Assembly: GCA_021234155.1 (NCBI GenBank)
Contig: JAJEKV010000006.1
Coordinates: 8,399,003-8,463,002 of the forward strand
Direction of reading: 5' to 3'
Source: Isoetes taiwanensis
Taxonomy: Eukaryota > Streptophyta > Lycopodiopsida > Isoetales > Isoetaceae
Length of the DNA: 64,000 bases
The notes under the pieces were generated by a model. It was not told the DNA's origin and did no database searches. It was given only the letters and a program-made list of their open reading frames with translations. The position numbers and the translations under genes are program-made. Every line of letters begins with the position of its first letter. Within the stretch, counting starts at the first letter, position 1. Below, piece by piece: positions 1 to 12,337 of the stretch.

Positions 1-707
1 ATTCAATGCAGGAAAGCTCTGCTGGGCCATTATCTCTATTAGCTCCCCATACACCTGATCTGCTATTCCGCTTTATCTGCTACTTCAGTATGTGTTGCTA
101 TCATAAGTCTGAACCATGACAGTCACAACAATATTATCACTGCCCGCTATTACAAAATTACGCACTATATCCCTCATTGTTTTGTTATTAATCGCCACTT
201 TCAAAACTTCCCCCAATACTATATGCATGTCTGGCTTTATCTACACCACATTCAGAGTTTAATGAGCAAAAGAAGCAAAAAGAGAAATAGGCAAGAAAAA
301 GATCTGTCAAGAAATGAAAACAACATTTAGAAAAGTTGCCAATCCTATAGTAACTACAAAGTTCTTATAATATGTCAAAATGTAACAAAAAAATTGCTTA
401 CTCTGTCAAATTTGCCCATGGCTTTAATTTTTTCAATCTCTGCCCTTCTTATTCTGATCATTTTATAGGTGAATTCATCTAAACTTTTTGCAATTTGTGG
501 AGTAATGTCTCCTAGCTTATGTTAAGGTAGCGTTGGATTTTCTAGAAGGGCTAGAACATGTCCATAAACCTATGTGTGTGACAATGTCATTTGCATTGTC
601 AAATGCAATTGCAAATGGATTCTCCAGAAGAAATGGAGACAAAGTTCCTATTTCAATCCAGATCCAAGCTTGCATATAGAGCCCAGGATCATGCGCATAG
701 AAAGATC
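1..707 (-). pseudogene. Cytochrome P450 pseudogene, CYP704-like (CYP86 clan), cut by the window edge
   Basis: Two exons can be read on the minus strand. Exon 402-707 follows an AG acceptor and ends at a GT donor (401-400). It encodes the CYP704-type stretch MRMILGSICKLGSG, then EIGTLSPFLLENPF, and later a helix with DEFTYKMIRIRRAEIEK. Exon 1-218 encodes the I-helix region MRDIVRNFVIAGSDN followed by ATHTEVADK. Members of this family are membrane-bound fatty-acid hydroxylases of the endoplasmic reticulum. The copy is broken: two Trp positions after the conserved IVTH stretch read TAG, there is a frameshift before GDITPQ, and another after the I-helix. The heme-binding Cys region would lie left of the window. 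Family assignment is from remembered motif resemblance; the subfamily is less certain than P450 itself. Confidence 0.72.
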
Positions 708-1527
708 CTGCAAATCATCCGAGCATACGATCAGATGGATATAAAATGGTATAAAATTGTTCAAATAGAACATTGATATTTGTTGCTACACCTTCCATGT
801 TATTTGCAAACCATGTATACTCTATGCCAACCTTGTTTCTTACAGAAGTCCATGGCTGTCCTTCAAGGATATTTAAGATTAAATTGCTCACGAATGCCCA
901 AAGTACCAGAATTTAAAAGAGTAGTTATCAACCTTCAATGACCCAAGAGCATTATCATGAGATTATTCCACGGTCCAGAAGTAAATTGTGAATACATACC
1001 TATAAAAACATTCATGAGATAGAGGTTCACAAACAAAAAAGAACAAGGAAATCTAAAATTTGATCTTATGCAATATGCACCACTATGCACATGCAGACTG
1101 GATTTGTTGCCTAAGCTCTCAGAAAGAACAGATTGACTTCCAATTTGACATAGCCAACTTATGATCTTAATGCACGTTGCCATCATAATGCTAGATGGCG
1201 CTTCAAAAATACGAGCTTTTAAAAGGGAAAAAGTAGTCTCAAAACCAAACATTTTAACCTAGAATAGAGACAAAGAGGGCGAAAAAGTAATCTCAAATCC
1301 AAACATTTTAACCAAGAATAGAGACAAAGAGGGCATACACGTTATAGGATAAGCCAGGTCGATCATGGTAGAATAATCACATATAGATACCAGTAGCACC
1401 ATCCAATTCCTTATGTTCAGTGGCTCACTTGTAAGTGTGATCAATGACTCCTTTTATCTATTCTTGCATAACCTGGCCACAAATGAAGATGATTCGCAAC
1501 TCAAGAAGTAGAAACATGCATAATAAA

Positions 1528-1565
1528 CCATTCTGGGAAGGGACTCGCAAAGAACACAAAACCGG
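1528..1565. repeat. 38-bp direct repeat, copy 1
   Basis: The sequence starting CCATTCTGGGAAGGGACTCG is repeated without change at 2473-2510, about 945 bp away. The sequence outside the two copies differs, so they could be the ends of an inserted or duplicated segment. Confidence 0.8.
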
Positions 1566-2020
1566 CCATAGATAGGCTTGTCATTCATCACAGCAGCAGG
1601 ATACAATGTTTGAAGAATAGATAGGGGTAGCCGACCATAGGAACAATATCGGGCCACCCCAGAAAAAAGAAATGTGCACAGGCAGTATAGAAGGGTAATG
1701 GCGACAACTTCTCATCAGGGATAAAAAACCCTGCCCTTTCGGGTTTTCGAGGAAAACCCTAATGAGAAATGGTCGCCAACAACCTTGAATGTGTTGCCTG
1801 GAGAACCGAAGGAGATGGGTCGATGGCGAAGCCAAATAAAGCAGGACCTTGGAAGACGGCATAAAATCTGCAAGCAACACAAAGAACCCTAAAAAACACC
1901 ATGAATGGTTAGAGAAAATCAAACATGCATGGCAGTGACGAGGCAAGCCGCACAACAACAAGCCCTCAACAATATAAGCGATAGAAACATAGGAAGAAGA
2001 ACATAGCAGAAAAAGAGAAA

Positions 2021-2310
2021 GCATCACCCAATAGGGTGGAGAAAAGCATCATCCAAGGGGTGGAGAACAATCATGTAATAAGAAATATGCGTCACCCTCG
2101 AGGTGGAAAAAAACAGCATCACCCGCAGGTGGAGAATAATGCGGCATAATGCCGATGAAAAAAGAAAAACATTATTAGAGCGACACCCAAGGTGGACAAC
2201 AACAAAGAGTGCCGGAACCAAAACATAGATGAAAAATCACCCGTTAGACGTTAGGAACTGTAAACAAACATATATAGAAATAGAAACAGCACCGAGGTGG
2301 AAAAAGAAAA
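2021..2310. repeat. Six irregularly spaced CACC...GGTG mini-palindromes
   Basis: Six copies of a motif of about 22 nt, roughly GCATCACCC(n)GGTGGAGAA, begin near 2021, 2047, 2089, 2114, 2183 and 2287. Each contains a short inverted repeat (CACC/GGTG) able to form a small hairpin. Spacing is irregular (about 25 to 100 nt), so this is not a simple tandem array. Confidence 0.6.
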
Positions 2311-2472
2311 GTAGCATCACCAACAGACGAGCTCAAAATAACATATAAGGGCAGGTAGGGGGGGAAAGAGATGATGTTGTGAGAAGACGCCGATAACAAG
2401 CCACAAGAAGGATGAGCACATATATAACTGCCGTCCAATACCAGAATAGCGATCCGAGGGCTCGGATCGATG

Positions 2473-2510
2473 CCATTCTGGGAAGGGACTCGCAAAGAAC
2501 ACAAAACCGG
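2473..2510. repeat. 38-bp direct repeat, copy 2
   Basis: Identical to 1528-1565. It follows directly on GGCTCGGATCGATG, a string also found near 29,709-29,725. Confidence 0.8.
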
Positions 2511-2960
2511 TCGACTACCAGAGAACTTCCTTACCTACAAGCCCAAGGTTAAGACAATGAAGAAAACGAAAAGGCTAAACAAAAAACGATATATAGGCAA
2601 GGGTATGGTTAGAAGGATAACTTGATCCAAAATAATAGGCTCACAAAAAAGACAGGCCTAACAAATGACATAAAAAGGGGAAAGCGAAGGCAATGTTAAC
2701 CAAAGTGCATGTGAAGGGTAGGACAAAAGGATAATTTGAACCTTTGGCTTCTACCTAGAGCACAAATGACAACGAACAAGAGGGCACCACACACGTGGAA
2801 ATTTGACATTTGGAAACCTAGAAATCCCTTAGGCAACACAAGCTAGACATAGAGAAAAATAAAGATGCGCTTTAAATACAACAAGGTGCTGCGCACGGAG
2901 GGTTGCCCTCTATGGCCGGAGAGTGAAGTGGCTTAAGTTGTAGTTGTAGAGAATAGAGTG

Positions 2961-4488
2961 TAAGAGTCGAAATTGCTATTTTGAAATATTTATATTTTGT
3001 GAAGGTGATGGTGTGCATTTGCATTACTAAGTTCTGCTTAGCCTAGGTGTTGAGGTGTTGTTGGAGTAGGATGCAGTTGGACATATGGACTTTGGGGTTT
3101 GAGTGCAAGGTATTGGCGATTGGTGTTTGGTATGGAATCGATATTCGCGGAGTTTATTATCCTTCTCGAAAAGAAAGATTCGAAGCCGGATTCGAAGTGG
3201 TTTATAATTCACCTAGTGTTGACTGTAATACACGCGTACGCATATCAACAAGTTATGATGAAATAACTCCAATTTGACACTTAATGGATGATAAATAGTA
3301 TTTAGCATTGCATCATATATTGAAGCAAGATCAATATTTGCCATCTGACCCTCTTCGTCTTCTCCTTCATGTAATAAGATTTCCTCCTCAGAACTTGCAT
3401 TTGGAACAAATAAAAACTTTGGTGGAACATTTGATCTTCTTTTGGATGCTGAGATTTCCAGACTGTTTATCTGATGGCGCTCCCTTGCATAAGCCATCAC
3501 TTTCTCAAGCACCTTAACCATGGTATCTGCATACCTGGATTCTGTTCCTGGCTTTACAAAAGCATGTCATTGGCTATCATAACCAAATCCCCAACCTTGA
3601 TGTGCAAATAGACCTCTGCCTTTACCACCTCCGCCACCCCAGAGATGTCAACATCGCCCTCCGGAGATGTCACCGTCATATCTAGAATGTCTCATAAAAA
3701 GACACTTTTAACATGGAAACAACTTGCTTCACATTCTGCTCCAAGTAATAACTTTTGAATTTAGGGTAAGAGCTTGAAATGCAGGGTCCAGAGATTGCGC
3801 GAAAAGCGATTGCGCGAAAAGGGGACTTTTGCTTCCCTTCACTACAAAATGTAATGTAGGGAGCCAAAGAAATTACCTGTTGCTATGCTTGACTCAATTG
3901 AGCACTGAATTCGAATCAACATGTTCCTTCACCGGATGGGCAAAATTGTTTGCCCAAGTTTCATTCCAGAGTATTGGCAACTGCCACATGGCTTCACCAA
4001 AACACTCTTCTAGGACAACGAGACAAGCAGCAAGAGCTTTTGTTGATATCCAAGGAAGGAAGATATGCAAAGGCAAAACTCAATGTTCACATCAGTTATG
4101 TTAACCGCTATAAAAGACCATTGTTTGAGAATATACCATTTGTTTTTTATTGGGAAAAATTGATGTCCTCTTGTATTCGTATTCGACTACGAAAACCAAG
4201 CATCATCGGCTGTTTTCACTTATAGCCTGATGTATTCTGATCAACACAACAAAAATTCCCTCAGCATAATTGTACATTATTTATTTCGATATACAAAAAA
4301 ATCCATTCTTGAGGAATCGAATCTTATCGTGAGGCAGACAAAAGAGAAATGCCCACTAATATCAACACTCCAGCCAAGATTGCCACGAATAAACCATTCA
4401 AAAAGTTGTGTCTCTCAGTTCCACCTCCCTAGAATGCGTGTCCATAAATTGCCAATAACAAATACAATTTTACTATGCCATTTCAATT
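2961..4488. other. Unassigned stretch with weak exon-like frames
   Basis: The longest reasonable frame is on the minus strand at 3213-3560. It is Glu-rich and contains EKVMAYARERHQINSL, with a possible upstream continuation (EGDVDISGVAEVVKAEV, about 3600-3690) in another frame. I do not recognise a family. A doubled GATTGCGCGAAAAG sits near 3792-3823. Nothing else is supported. Confidence 0.3.
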
Positions 4489-5155
4489 CATGTAATACTA
4501 ACTTGAAGTAAGGTATTAAGGCCATGTTCGCACCCTGTAGCAATATGACCCATATGTCCAGCCATTGCAATAGCACCTATATTGCAACATGGATTTTCTT
4601 AACACAAGCACAAAGTTATATATTAATGTTAATGCATTGGGGTGGAAAAGACGTACTAATACCAACAAGGATGATGAAGATAGCTACAATTGCTAGAGGT
4701 AAATTGTGAACATGTCCATGGGGATCGACATGCAAGCCTCCTAAAAATGACACTGGTGCAAGACCATAAACACACAAAATATGCTAGTTAGAAAAAGAGA
4801 ATGTTTGAAACATAAACAACCTACAGCCTTTTCAACTAGAAGCTTACCAACAACTGCAGTACCACACCACACTCCAGTGCCAACTAATGTTTTATTTAGT
4901 GAAAACACTTCATGATGCATGGAATTAAAAAAAGGAGAACGGATTGAGTTCTAATGAACTTGTTTCTAAATGCAGTACCTGAAACACCCATCATCCTTAC
5001 AGCCCGATAAGCATTGGCAGCAGAGAGGACAAAAATAAGACCACTAAGCAAGCCAGAGAGATGTCCAGACAAAATGGTGTTTGACGAGGACCAAGAAGCA
5101 ACTGAGGCCAATTCCGAGGCTGCAATAACAATGGCCAACTCAAAACTAAGACGGA
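4489..5155 (-). CDS. Four clean exons of a small predicted membrane protein (5' end not found)
   Basis: Four minus-strand exons join in phase with canonical splice sites: 4979-5155, 4848-4883, 4663-4752 and 4489-4576, the last ending in a TGA stop. The joined product is about 130 residues with no internal stop. It starts with a hydrophobic helix (SFELAIVIAASELASVASW), then SGHLSGLLSGLIFVLSAANA and VGTGVWCGTAVV. A His-rich loop (HVDPHGHVHN) leads to a hydrophobic helix (LPLAIVAIFIILVG), and the tail contains AMAGHMGHIATG. That pattern fits a polytopic membrane protein, but I do not recognise the family. An AG acceptor precedes 5155, so at least one upstream exon is missing. The prolyl-tRNA synthetase stop codon lies only about 160 bp upstream, so the first exon may have been lost. 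Confidence 0.55.
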
Positions 5156-5224
5156 CTAAAAAAGGAGAAGTCAAATTGAAGGAATCATTTTCTTGGGACT
5201 ATATAAGACAACAAAGAATTCATT

Positions 5225-5264
5225 GAGGATGCGGTTGGCATTACATTCAGGATGCGGTTGGCAT
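5225..5264. repeat. Doubled 17-bp unit
   Basis: AGGATGCGGTTGGCATT occurs twice in immediate succession, separated by ACATTC. It lies between the prolyl-tRNA synthetase stop and the exons at 4489-5155. Confidence 0.75.
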
Positions 5265-5313
5265 TATAGTGCTGAAATATGTGTAATGAAATGGCCACTA
5301 TCAATTGCTTGAG

Positions 5314-5402
5314 TCAATAAGACTTAGCAAAGATTGCAACCTCCTCTGACACCTTTCTTGTCATTAAGCAAGGCATAATAGTATTGGGCTGGAGGAGAAT
5401 GG
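5314..5402 (-). pseudogene. Prolyl-tRNA synthetase (organellar type), displaced C-terminal piece
   Basis: On the minus strand this segment reads through QPNT, CLMT and EEVAIFAKSY to a TGA at 5314-5316. Plant organellar prolyl-tRNA synthetases end in the same EEVAIFAKSY. It is the severed end of the exon whose upstream half lies at 21997-22033, which ends in ATIRCFPFDQPNT. The two halves share the 13 bp AGTATTGGGCTGG (plus strand), which is the target-site duplication of the LINE inserted between them. About 19 to 22 C-terminal codons are thus 16.6 kb from the rest of the gene. Confidence 0.85.
5390..5402. repeat. Target-site duplication, left copy
   Basis: AGTATTGGGCTGG is repeated at 21997-22009. 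The right copy directly follows a poly(A) run, as expected for a plus-strand LINE insertion. Both copies belong to the coding sequence of prolyl-tRNA synthetase. Confidence 0.88.
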
Positions 5403-6103
5403 ATAAATGGCAGCAAGGAAGATGACGTGCGCCATTTTTCTTGATTTGTTTGTCCTTTTCCCGGATTTTTCAGTTCAAACTCTTTTCTTGGCAATTCTCC
5501 CTCGGAATTCATCAATTTCTGCTTGATTTGGCTTGAATTTGAGAGTGATCTGCTAGCTGCCCTTGTAGAGGGTCAGCTTCATCAAATTACTCATGCTTTG
5601 AGCTATTGATGGACACTAAAATCTTCACAATTCTCAAACATGGCTCAAGATTTACCTGTGGTTTTCTCTCAGGTTCATCTTCAGAATTATGGAATTCTTT
5701 GATTACCAATACCTACTTCCCAGATTCCCTATTCCGGCAAGAGTATACATTTGTCCCAAGCTGCGTTGAATTTGAAACAGAGATGCTTAATTCATGGCTA
5801 GAGGAATTCATAGGTGACAGCAAGATTTCAGCAACAGGAATTTTCAGAGTTAATTGTGAATGGACAGAAGAAAAGATCATTGTGAAGGTTTATTCAGAGA
5901 ATTAGAAAATTGGGATTGATTTGTATTTGAACGGTATTCTTCGTAAAGATTTGATTTGCATGGCTTACGGTTTGGCAATCCGATCTCTTTTAGTTAATTT
6001 TGATTCTATCTAATTGGCTTTCTCCCTTGTTTTCTTCTTTTCCTCTTTCTGGGCTTTCAATTCCGTCCGCGCTCTTTTGTTGTTTCAACCTGTGCTTTTT
6101 CCA

Positions 6104-8526
6104 ATGGCCTTAAATTCCTCTGTAAACCCTAAAAATTTATCCTTTCTTCACTCCTTTGCCAAAATTCCTGCGCATGAACGCCCCGCTGTTCTTCAAAGCT
6201 TGATTTCCTTCCAAGAGAAGCCACAAGAAACTATCCTCTTCAGAAATTTTGCAAATTTACCAGCTTCTACTCCTGAAATGGATCCAATTTCGCATGAAGT
6301 CCCCTTCTGGGATAATCTTTCTGCTGATCTCGATCTGGGGGCACTCGCACCCCATTGATCCAAATACTTGGTATCCCACTGCGGTATGGAGTCATGAGAA
6401 TTCAACGGGAGCTGCGATCAGATGAAGATCTGGATGACAGACTAAAGAGAACTAGACCTCCTTATCTTCAGCAAAGCAAGATGAGGCTCTACAGTGGTAT
6501 TTCTCTTAATCTTCCTGTTGTTCATTCTAGAGTTGATGCTTTATCCAATTTAAATTTGTCATAGTCAAGGTCCAAAAATGTGGGATTAAGCTTGACAAAC
6601 TATGGGCTTTTCTCCTTAACCTAAATAAAGGTATCATAATTCAAAGTTTCTTGGCTTAATTTCCCTTACATTATGCTTGAGTGTGGGAATGCTAGATCAG
6701 CTAATTTCTTTCTCAACTATGGTCCCCTGACTTTTGAAACCACTCAGCTGTCCTTTCTCAAATGGCATCCAAAACTTGATATTGAACAAATGAACAATCT
6801 TTGTACTGCCTCAACTTCACTTTTTGGACTTAATCCTATCTATTGGGACGAAGAATGTTTCAAACTTCTATTTAACACTATTGGCACCTATATTTCTACT
6901 GAATACTCTCCATCCAAACCTCCACGTGCCTTTGTGCAGCTAGACCTTTCCAAAGAAATTCCTATTTCCATTCCTTTCATAGATGCCTTTGGAGTAGAAT
7001 CTTCCTTAGCTCTTAGATGGTCTGGATTGCCATCCCAATGCCAAAAATATTTCCAAAGACATTTCTGGTACTCTGACTGTAAGTCTTCCACAGTTTCAAT
7101 TCAAAACAGCAAAGATAATGTGGTTGAAGGGGAGAAGATAGCAGGCTCTACTCAACTTCTTCCAGGTGATAATTCTAAGGAACACTCTGATAGTGAGGGT
7201 GTGATTCAAGCAAATGAATCCAAGGTTCTGGACACATTTCACAAATTGCCAGAGAATGACAATTTCAAATGGACCAAAGTCAATGGCAGCTACAAAAGGA
7301 TTCAGAAACAGAAAGCAGTAAGGGAGCAGATTAAAGCCAAGGAAAAAATCCTTGAGGACAACTCTTTCAGATATAAGAAGAACACTGGTATAACAATTGG
7401 GGAGCCAAAACTTTTGGTTAAAGGTACTGTTCCAGAAAAAGTTAATCATGCTTCTCATGACCTATGCTTGACTCTGACCAATATCATCAAGGATGCTAGA
7501 AAACAAGATAAGGGTCATTGTTATAGTCTTATGGACTTCCCAATCAAAAATGTCAGCAAGACCGGATCATTAACTATAAAATCTCAGGATAAAGCTAAAC
7601 AGAAAATGAATTCTTTTGGAAAGAATTCACAGACCTCTTCTGCTACTTCAGCAAGCCTAACTCAGCAAAATATAACTTCTAATGTGCCTCATTGTCAATC
7701 AGATTTGGTTTTGTCCAAATCTGTTTGCCATACCAATGAAGTCAACTATGATGGAAACAATCTGCAACAAGGGAGTGTGGCTCAACATCAAGATAAGCTG
7801 CTTATAGACTGTCAAAACACTTTTCAGGTATTATCTGACCCGGATATTAATTTAGATCCTGATTTACATAAGAGCAAAGTATGTTGCCCCTCTACTGCCC
7901 TTCCTACACCACAATCAACCCAGATTCTCTCACCCCCCAAACAGCCTATTCCTACCCCTCCAGTTCTGCCACCTCTGCCATCACTTATTGATTTGGACTA
8001 TCCCATCATAAATGTGCCCCTTAGTCCTCCAAAAATATCCAGTAAAGTTGCAGATCAGCTAGCTTCCCTGCAAATGGCTCTTGACTCAGAAGATAAGGAT
8101 CAATCACAGGAAAGTGAGGTCGTATAAATTGGATTCTTGTGACTATGTCCTTGAGACTCCACAAGGTGCGTGAGAGAAGAACATATGGAGCAACATGAAA
8201 ATTCGGGCAAGTTAATCATTACGCTCCTTTAAATAATCTTGATATTAATTCTATGTTTCATTTTTTATCACGGTGGTTATTCCGATAATAGTGACCATAG
8301 TGATCATAGTGATGGTGAGGATCACTTAATTGACAAAGAGAATTGGGGAAAGGAAGAGTATCTTCTGGAAAATTCTACCAAACCATCTGTGCCTGACAGA
8401 GATCATCCAGCTAATAAATCTAGTAAAAAGGTTGTGAACAATAAAGGAAAGCCTATATCAGGGTTGAACAAAACTCCTGCTCAAAATACAAGGAGCAAAA
8501 AGAAATCAAAATCTTATAGATATTGA
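6104..8526 (+). pseudogene. LINE ORF1 (DUF4283-like RNA-binding protein), frame-broken
   Basis: ORF1 proteins of plant L1 elements bind the element RNA. The reading begins with MALNSSVNPKNLSF at 6104 and breaks near 6350. It resumes as a 484-codon frame at 6673-8127 containing the DUF4283-like fold: LSFLKWHP, a Trp-Asp stretch (NPIYWDEECFKLL), then RAFVQLDLSKEIPI and RWSGLPSQCQKY. A low-complexity linker with a Pro-rich patch follows. After another break near 8128-8240 comes an acidic-then-basic tail (NSDHSDHSDGEDHL to RSKKKSK) ending at 8526, 33 bp before ORF2. No CCHC zinc knuckle is obvious. Confidence 0.7.
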
Positions 8527-8559
8527 CTTTCCCCTTCTCTGCTTAATCTCTCTCTAGAT

Positions 8560-11500
8560 ATGAAGATTTTATCTTGGAATCTTAGAGGAATTAAAGGCCC
8601 TCTTAAAAGAAGAAGAGCCATTGCTCAAATCAGGTTGTATAAAGCTGATATTATTCTTCTTCAGGAGATCAAGCTTCCCTCCTTTGAAGCTAGTAACTTG
8701 GGTGATTGGATTTATCCAAATTCCTCCTCTATTTGGATTGATTCTGTGGGGGCGAGTGGTGGCCTTGCTATCATTTGGAGGGCTGACCTTAATCATATCT
8801 CTTGTTACAATGGCCCTTCCAGAACATGGCAAGCTGTTACTCTTTCTGTTTCCAATTCTGTCTTTGGTATTGTTAATATCTATGCTCCAACTAATCCAAA
8901 TGATAGAGAACCTGTTTGGAAAGAGATCAACTCTTGGCTAGCCTCACAAAATTTGGACAACTGGATTATTGCTGGGGATTTTAATAACACTCCTTCCTGG
9001 GATCTGAAATTAGGGAACAAAATAAATATGACTAGATCTGAGAGGCAAGCCTGGGACTCCCTCATTTCTGATAATGGCCTGATCTATATCCCCTCCTCGA
9101 CTGCCAATTATACTTGGTCAAATAAGCAAAAAGATAAAGCTAGAGTATATTGTACTTTGGACAGATTCTATGTCTCCAATCCTTCCACTTCCTTCTGGGA
9201 TAACAGTTTTGTCTCTAGTGATGAGGGAACTTCTATTTCTGATCATCAACCTCAATTTCTGCATACTTCTCATGTCACCAGGATCCAAAGGCAGGGTAGC
9301 ACAACTTTTAAGTTTAATTCATCTCTCCTGAATAATGAGAATTTCTGCTCACAGTTTTCTGCCTTCTATGAGGATCAGGGAAATATAGATATGCATCAGG
9401 GAAATCAGTTCTATTCTAAAATCAAAGCTATCAAGTCTTGGATTAAGAAATGGTCTAAAGATAGGCATCTTCAATGTGAAATGGAAAAAAATCAACTTCT
9501 CATGCTCATGAAGGAAATCAGATCTTTACTTCAGCAAGATCTAACAAATTTAAACCTGCAAATAGGAGAGGAGGTTTTAGAAAGGAAGATTAAAAACATT
9601 GAGGAGATAGAAGCTAAAGGATCGGCCATCAGATGTAAAATCAAATACACCAACCACATGGATTCTGGCAGCTCAAAGTTTTTCTTCAGGGTAGCTAAAA
9701 GTAGGGTGCTTTCGAAACTCTATAATGAAGTTGAGGATGATAATGGGGAAAAATACTCTTTTCACTCTGACATCTCTTCTTTCTTCAGAGACAAATATAT
9801 GGATATTTTTATGAGCAAACCTATTCCTGACATGGCCAAGGCAACTGACTTCAAAAATCTGGTGAATAATATCCTTCCTGCTGCTCCTGAAGTTATGAAT
9901 GCTACTATAAGTGACCCTCCTTCCCAGAATGAGATCCTAACTACCCTTTCTTCTCTCAGTAAGGGAAAATCCCCTGGTCCTGATGGGCTGCCAGCTGAGT
10001 TTTATGTCAAGTTCTGGGATATCCTTAAAGATGATATTACTTCCATGGTCCATGACTTCTGGAATAATGATTGCCTTCAGACTTCTATTGCCAGTGGATT
10101 CATAGCTTTGATCCCAAAAGTTGATCATCCAAATAAATTTCAAGATTGGAGACCTATCTCTCTCACTAATACTTCCTATAAGCTTTGTGCCAAGATTATT
10201 GCTCTCAGAATTAATAGCTATCTTCAAAGGAACATCAGTCCCAATCAGTCAGCTTTTCTACCCAAGAGATACATTCTGGATAATTATGTGGCAGCCATGG
10301 AGGGTTTACATTGGAACAAAATTTCAAACCAGAATTGCATTTTACTTAAACTGGACTTCAAGAGAGCCTTTGACTCGGTCAGATGGGATTTTCTTGAATT
10401 TGCTATGGTCAAACTTGGTTTTCATCCTAAGCTCATTAATCTCATCCTCGGGCTTAATCTCAGATCCAAATCAATTTGTGCTTATAAATGGTGTGCCCTC
10501 TGGTTTTTCTCTTTATCTTGTGGAGTTAGGCAAGGATGTCCTCTTGCTCCTTACCTTTTCTAGTTGCGGTGAATTGCTTACAAAAGTCATCACCTACTAC
10601 CGGGAAAATGGCTTGATTAATGGACTCAAGCTCCCCAACTTCGGATGAATATCTTACCATGCTTCAATATCTTTGATGATACTTTCTCCTTCCTAGAAGT
10701 TTGATTTGGCCAATATTATTTTGCTTCCTTAAAGTCATACATCAATTTTCAATTTTTTGCTTACGGTATTTATCTTAATGTCAATAAGAGCTTAATTATT
10801 GGTGATCTTCCTCATCGGCGGGTTCTTGATATTAATGTTCTCCCCGTGGGTCAAGCCACTAAGCTTTTAGGGATGCCTCTATCTATAAATCGAGCTTGAA
10901 AGGGCTTTGGGATCCTATCCTTGAGAGAATTAAGAAAAATTTGAATAATTATGGGAATTATCTCACTCTAGCGGTAGAACTATCATTGCAAATTCGGTTC
11001 TTGCTAGCTCTCATGTCTACTTCTCAACTGCTCTAATTGCTCCTAAGTGCATTTATCTTGAGCTCCAAAAGATCATCGAAACTTTATTTGGAAAGGCGGT
11101 CATTTGGTCAATTGGAGCTCTATCGCAAGACTAAAATAGCGGTGGTCTTGGGCGTAAGGACCTTTTTCTTCAAGCTCAATCTCTTGCGAGGGTAAATTTG
11201 TTTTGGAAAGCCATTTATGGTAGCCAATCTCCTCGCTCATAAGTTCATCGATCTTTGGATCAATCTTAGTCATCCTTACGGTCACCCATCTGTTCATCAT
11301 CACATTTGCCAAATTCAGCCTTTACTCATCCGAAATCTGCTCCTAATATCTCTCCTTTGATGAATAATCTGATTAAGGCTTGTAATTCTATTTCCCCACT
11401 TTCAATTCATTTCATCGATCATTTGCACTCGATATGCCTATTTTACGGAATCCTATCTTTCTTAATCATAATTCCAATGTTACGGCGATCAAACACCCGA

Positions 11501-12337
11501 GATTTGCAAGAAATGGCATGATCTTTGGTCTGTTCTACATTAAAGATCTTTTCAATGGTGATAGGCTGATTTCTTGGACTGCTCTTAAAAATATCATCAG
11601 AGGTACATCTTCTAACAGGAAAGTATATCTCCTTATCAAGCCTTATTTGGCAAATCTTTCTCCTAACTCAGGAAAAGGTGATTGGTCTCTCAATGGCAAG
11701 TTTGATTATAAAGTGAGAGATATTTATAAGTGCCTTTCCCATGATCCTACTAATATTAAGGCAATGACCAAATGGGGTATCAATCTTACTCAGCTAAGAG
11801 ATCTCTTCAAGAATGTCTGGGACTCTTACTGCCCTCCCAAAATTTCCTACTGTATATGGCTTATTGCTAATGGCAGTTTAAGTAACTTACAATCCCTTTC
11901 CAAAATATATCCTAATATCATGCCAGACTGCCCTTTGGGATGCAATGATATTGAAGATATGTGTCACATCTTTAGCTGCACCAAACTGAATAGTTTTTGG
12001 AATTGGATTCTTTGGAAAATTTGGAATTCATTATGATGGAAATTTGCTTTCCTTGATCCAAAATGGTGACACTTTTAATAATACTGTTATTTTCATTGCC
12101 CTTTGGAATATTTGGAAGGCTAGGAATCGTGTGTTACATGGGAAAAATAGACCTTCAGTTTTCTGGATCAAAATGAACTTCCAATTTGACTTTGAAACTA
12201 TTGCTACTGCTCATAAGAATAAAGTTGGAACTAATCATGACAGGAAATGGGAGCTTCATGGAGCTTACAGGGGATTTTATAATTTATTTGCTTCCAATTT
12301 AAACATTGTAGATTCTAATGTTTTATTTTTTCGATGA
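8560..12337 (+). pseudogene. LINE ORF2: AP endonuclease and reverse transcriptase with C-terminal zinc finger, frame-broken in the middle
   Basis: The first 667 codons (8560-10563) are open. The endonuclease domain shows SWNLRGI (residues 4-10), LLQEIKL (about 34-40), AGDFNNTPS (about 140) and SDHQP (about 225). The RT shows KGKSPGPDGLPAEF (about 470), DWRPISLTN (about 530), LDFKRAFDSVRWDF (about 607) and GVRQGCPLAPYLF (655-667). The frame is lost just after this and is scrambled from 10564 to about 11433, where fragments of the FxDD region and thumb are visible in all three frames. It is open again at 11434-12036 with the zinc-finger region (PLGCNDIEDMCHIFSC) and at 12044-12337. Two of the breaks (10567, 10973) fall where GCAGG would be expected but GCGG is written. 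Confidence 0.85.

Larger units (their letters stand above)
708..2960. other. Non-coding stretch with local repeats
   Basis: No convincing gene. Open frames here, such as the 148-codon minus-strand frame at 1581-2027, have no recognisable domain and lie in repeat-derived sequence. The stretch holds a 38-bp direct repeat, a cluster of CACC...GGTG mini-palindromes and, near 2459-2475 and 2882-2920, short sequences shared with the repeats near 24.4 and 29.5 kb. It may be a decayed transposable element. Confidence 0.5.

Noticed and set aside
1581..2027. 148-codon minus-strand open frame as a gene
   Set aside because: No domain, Cys/Leu/Ser-rich low-quality composition, and overlap with repeats and palindromes.
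2021..2310. CRISPR-like array
   Set aside because: Spacing is irregular, the units are degenerate, and the genome is a plant's.
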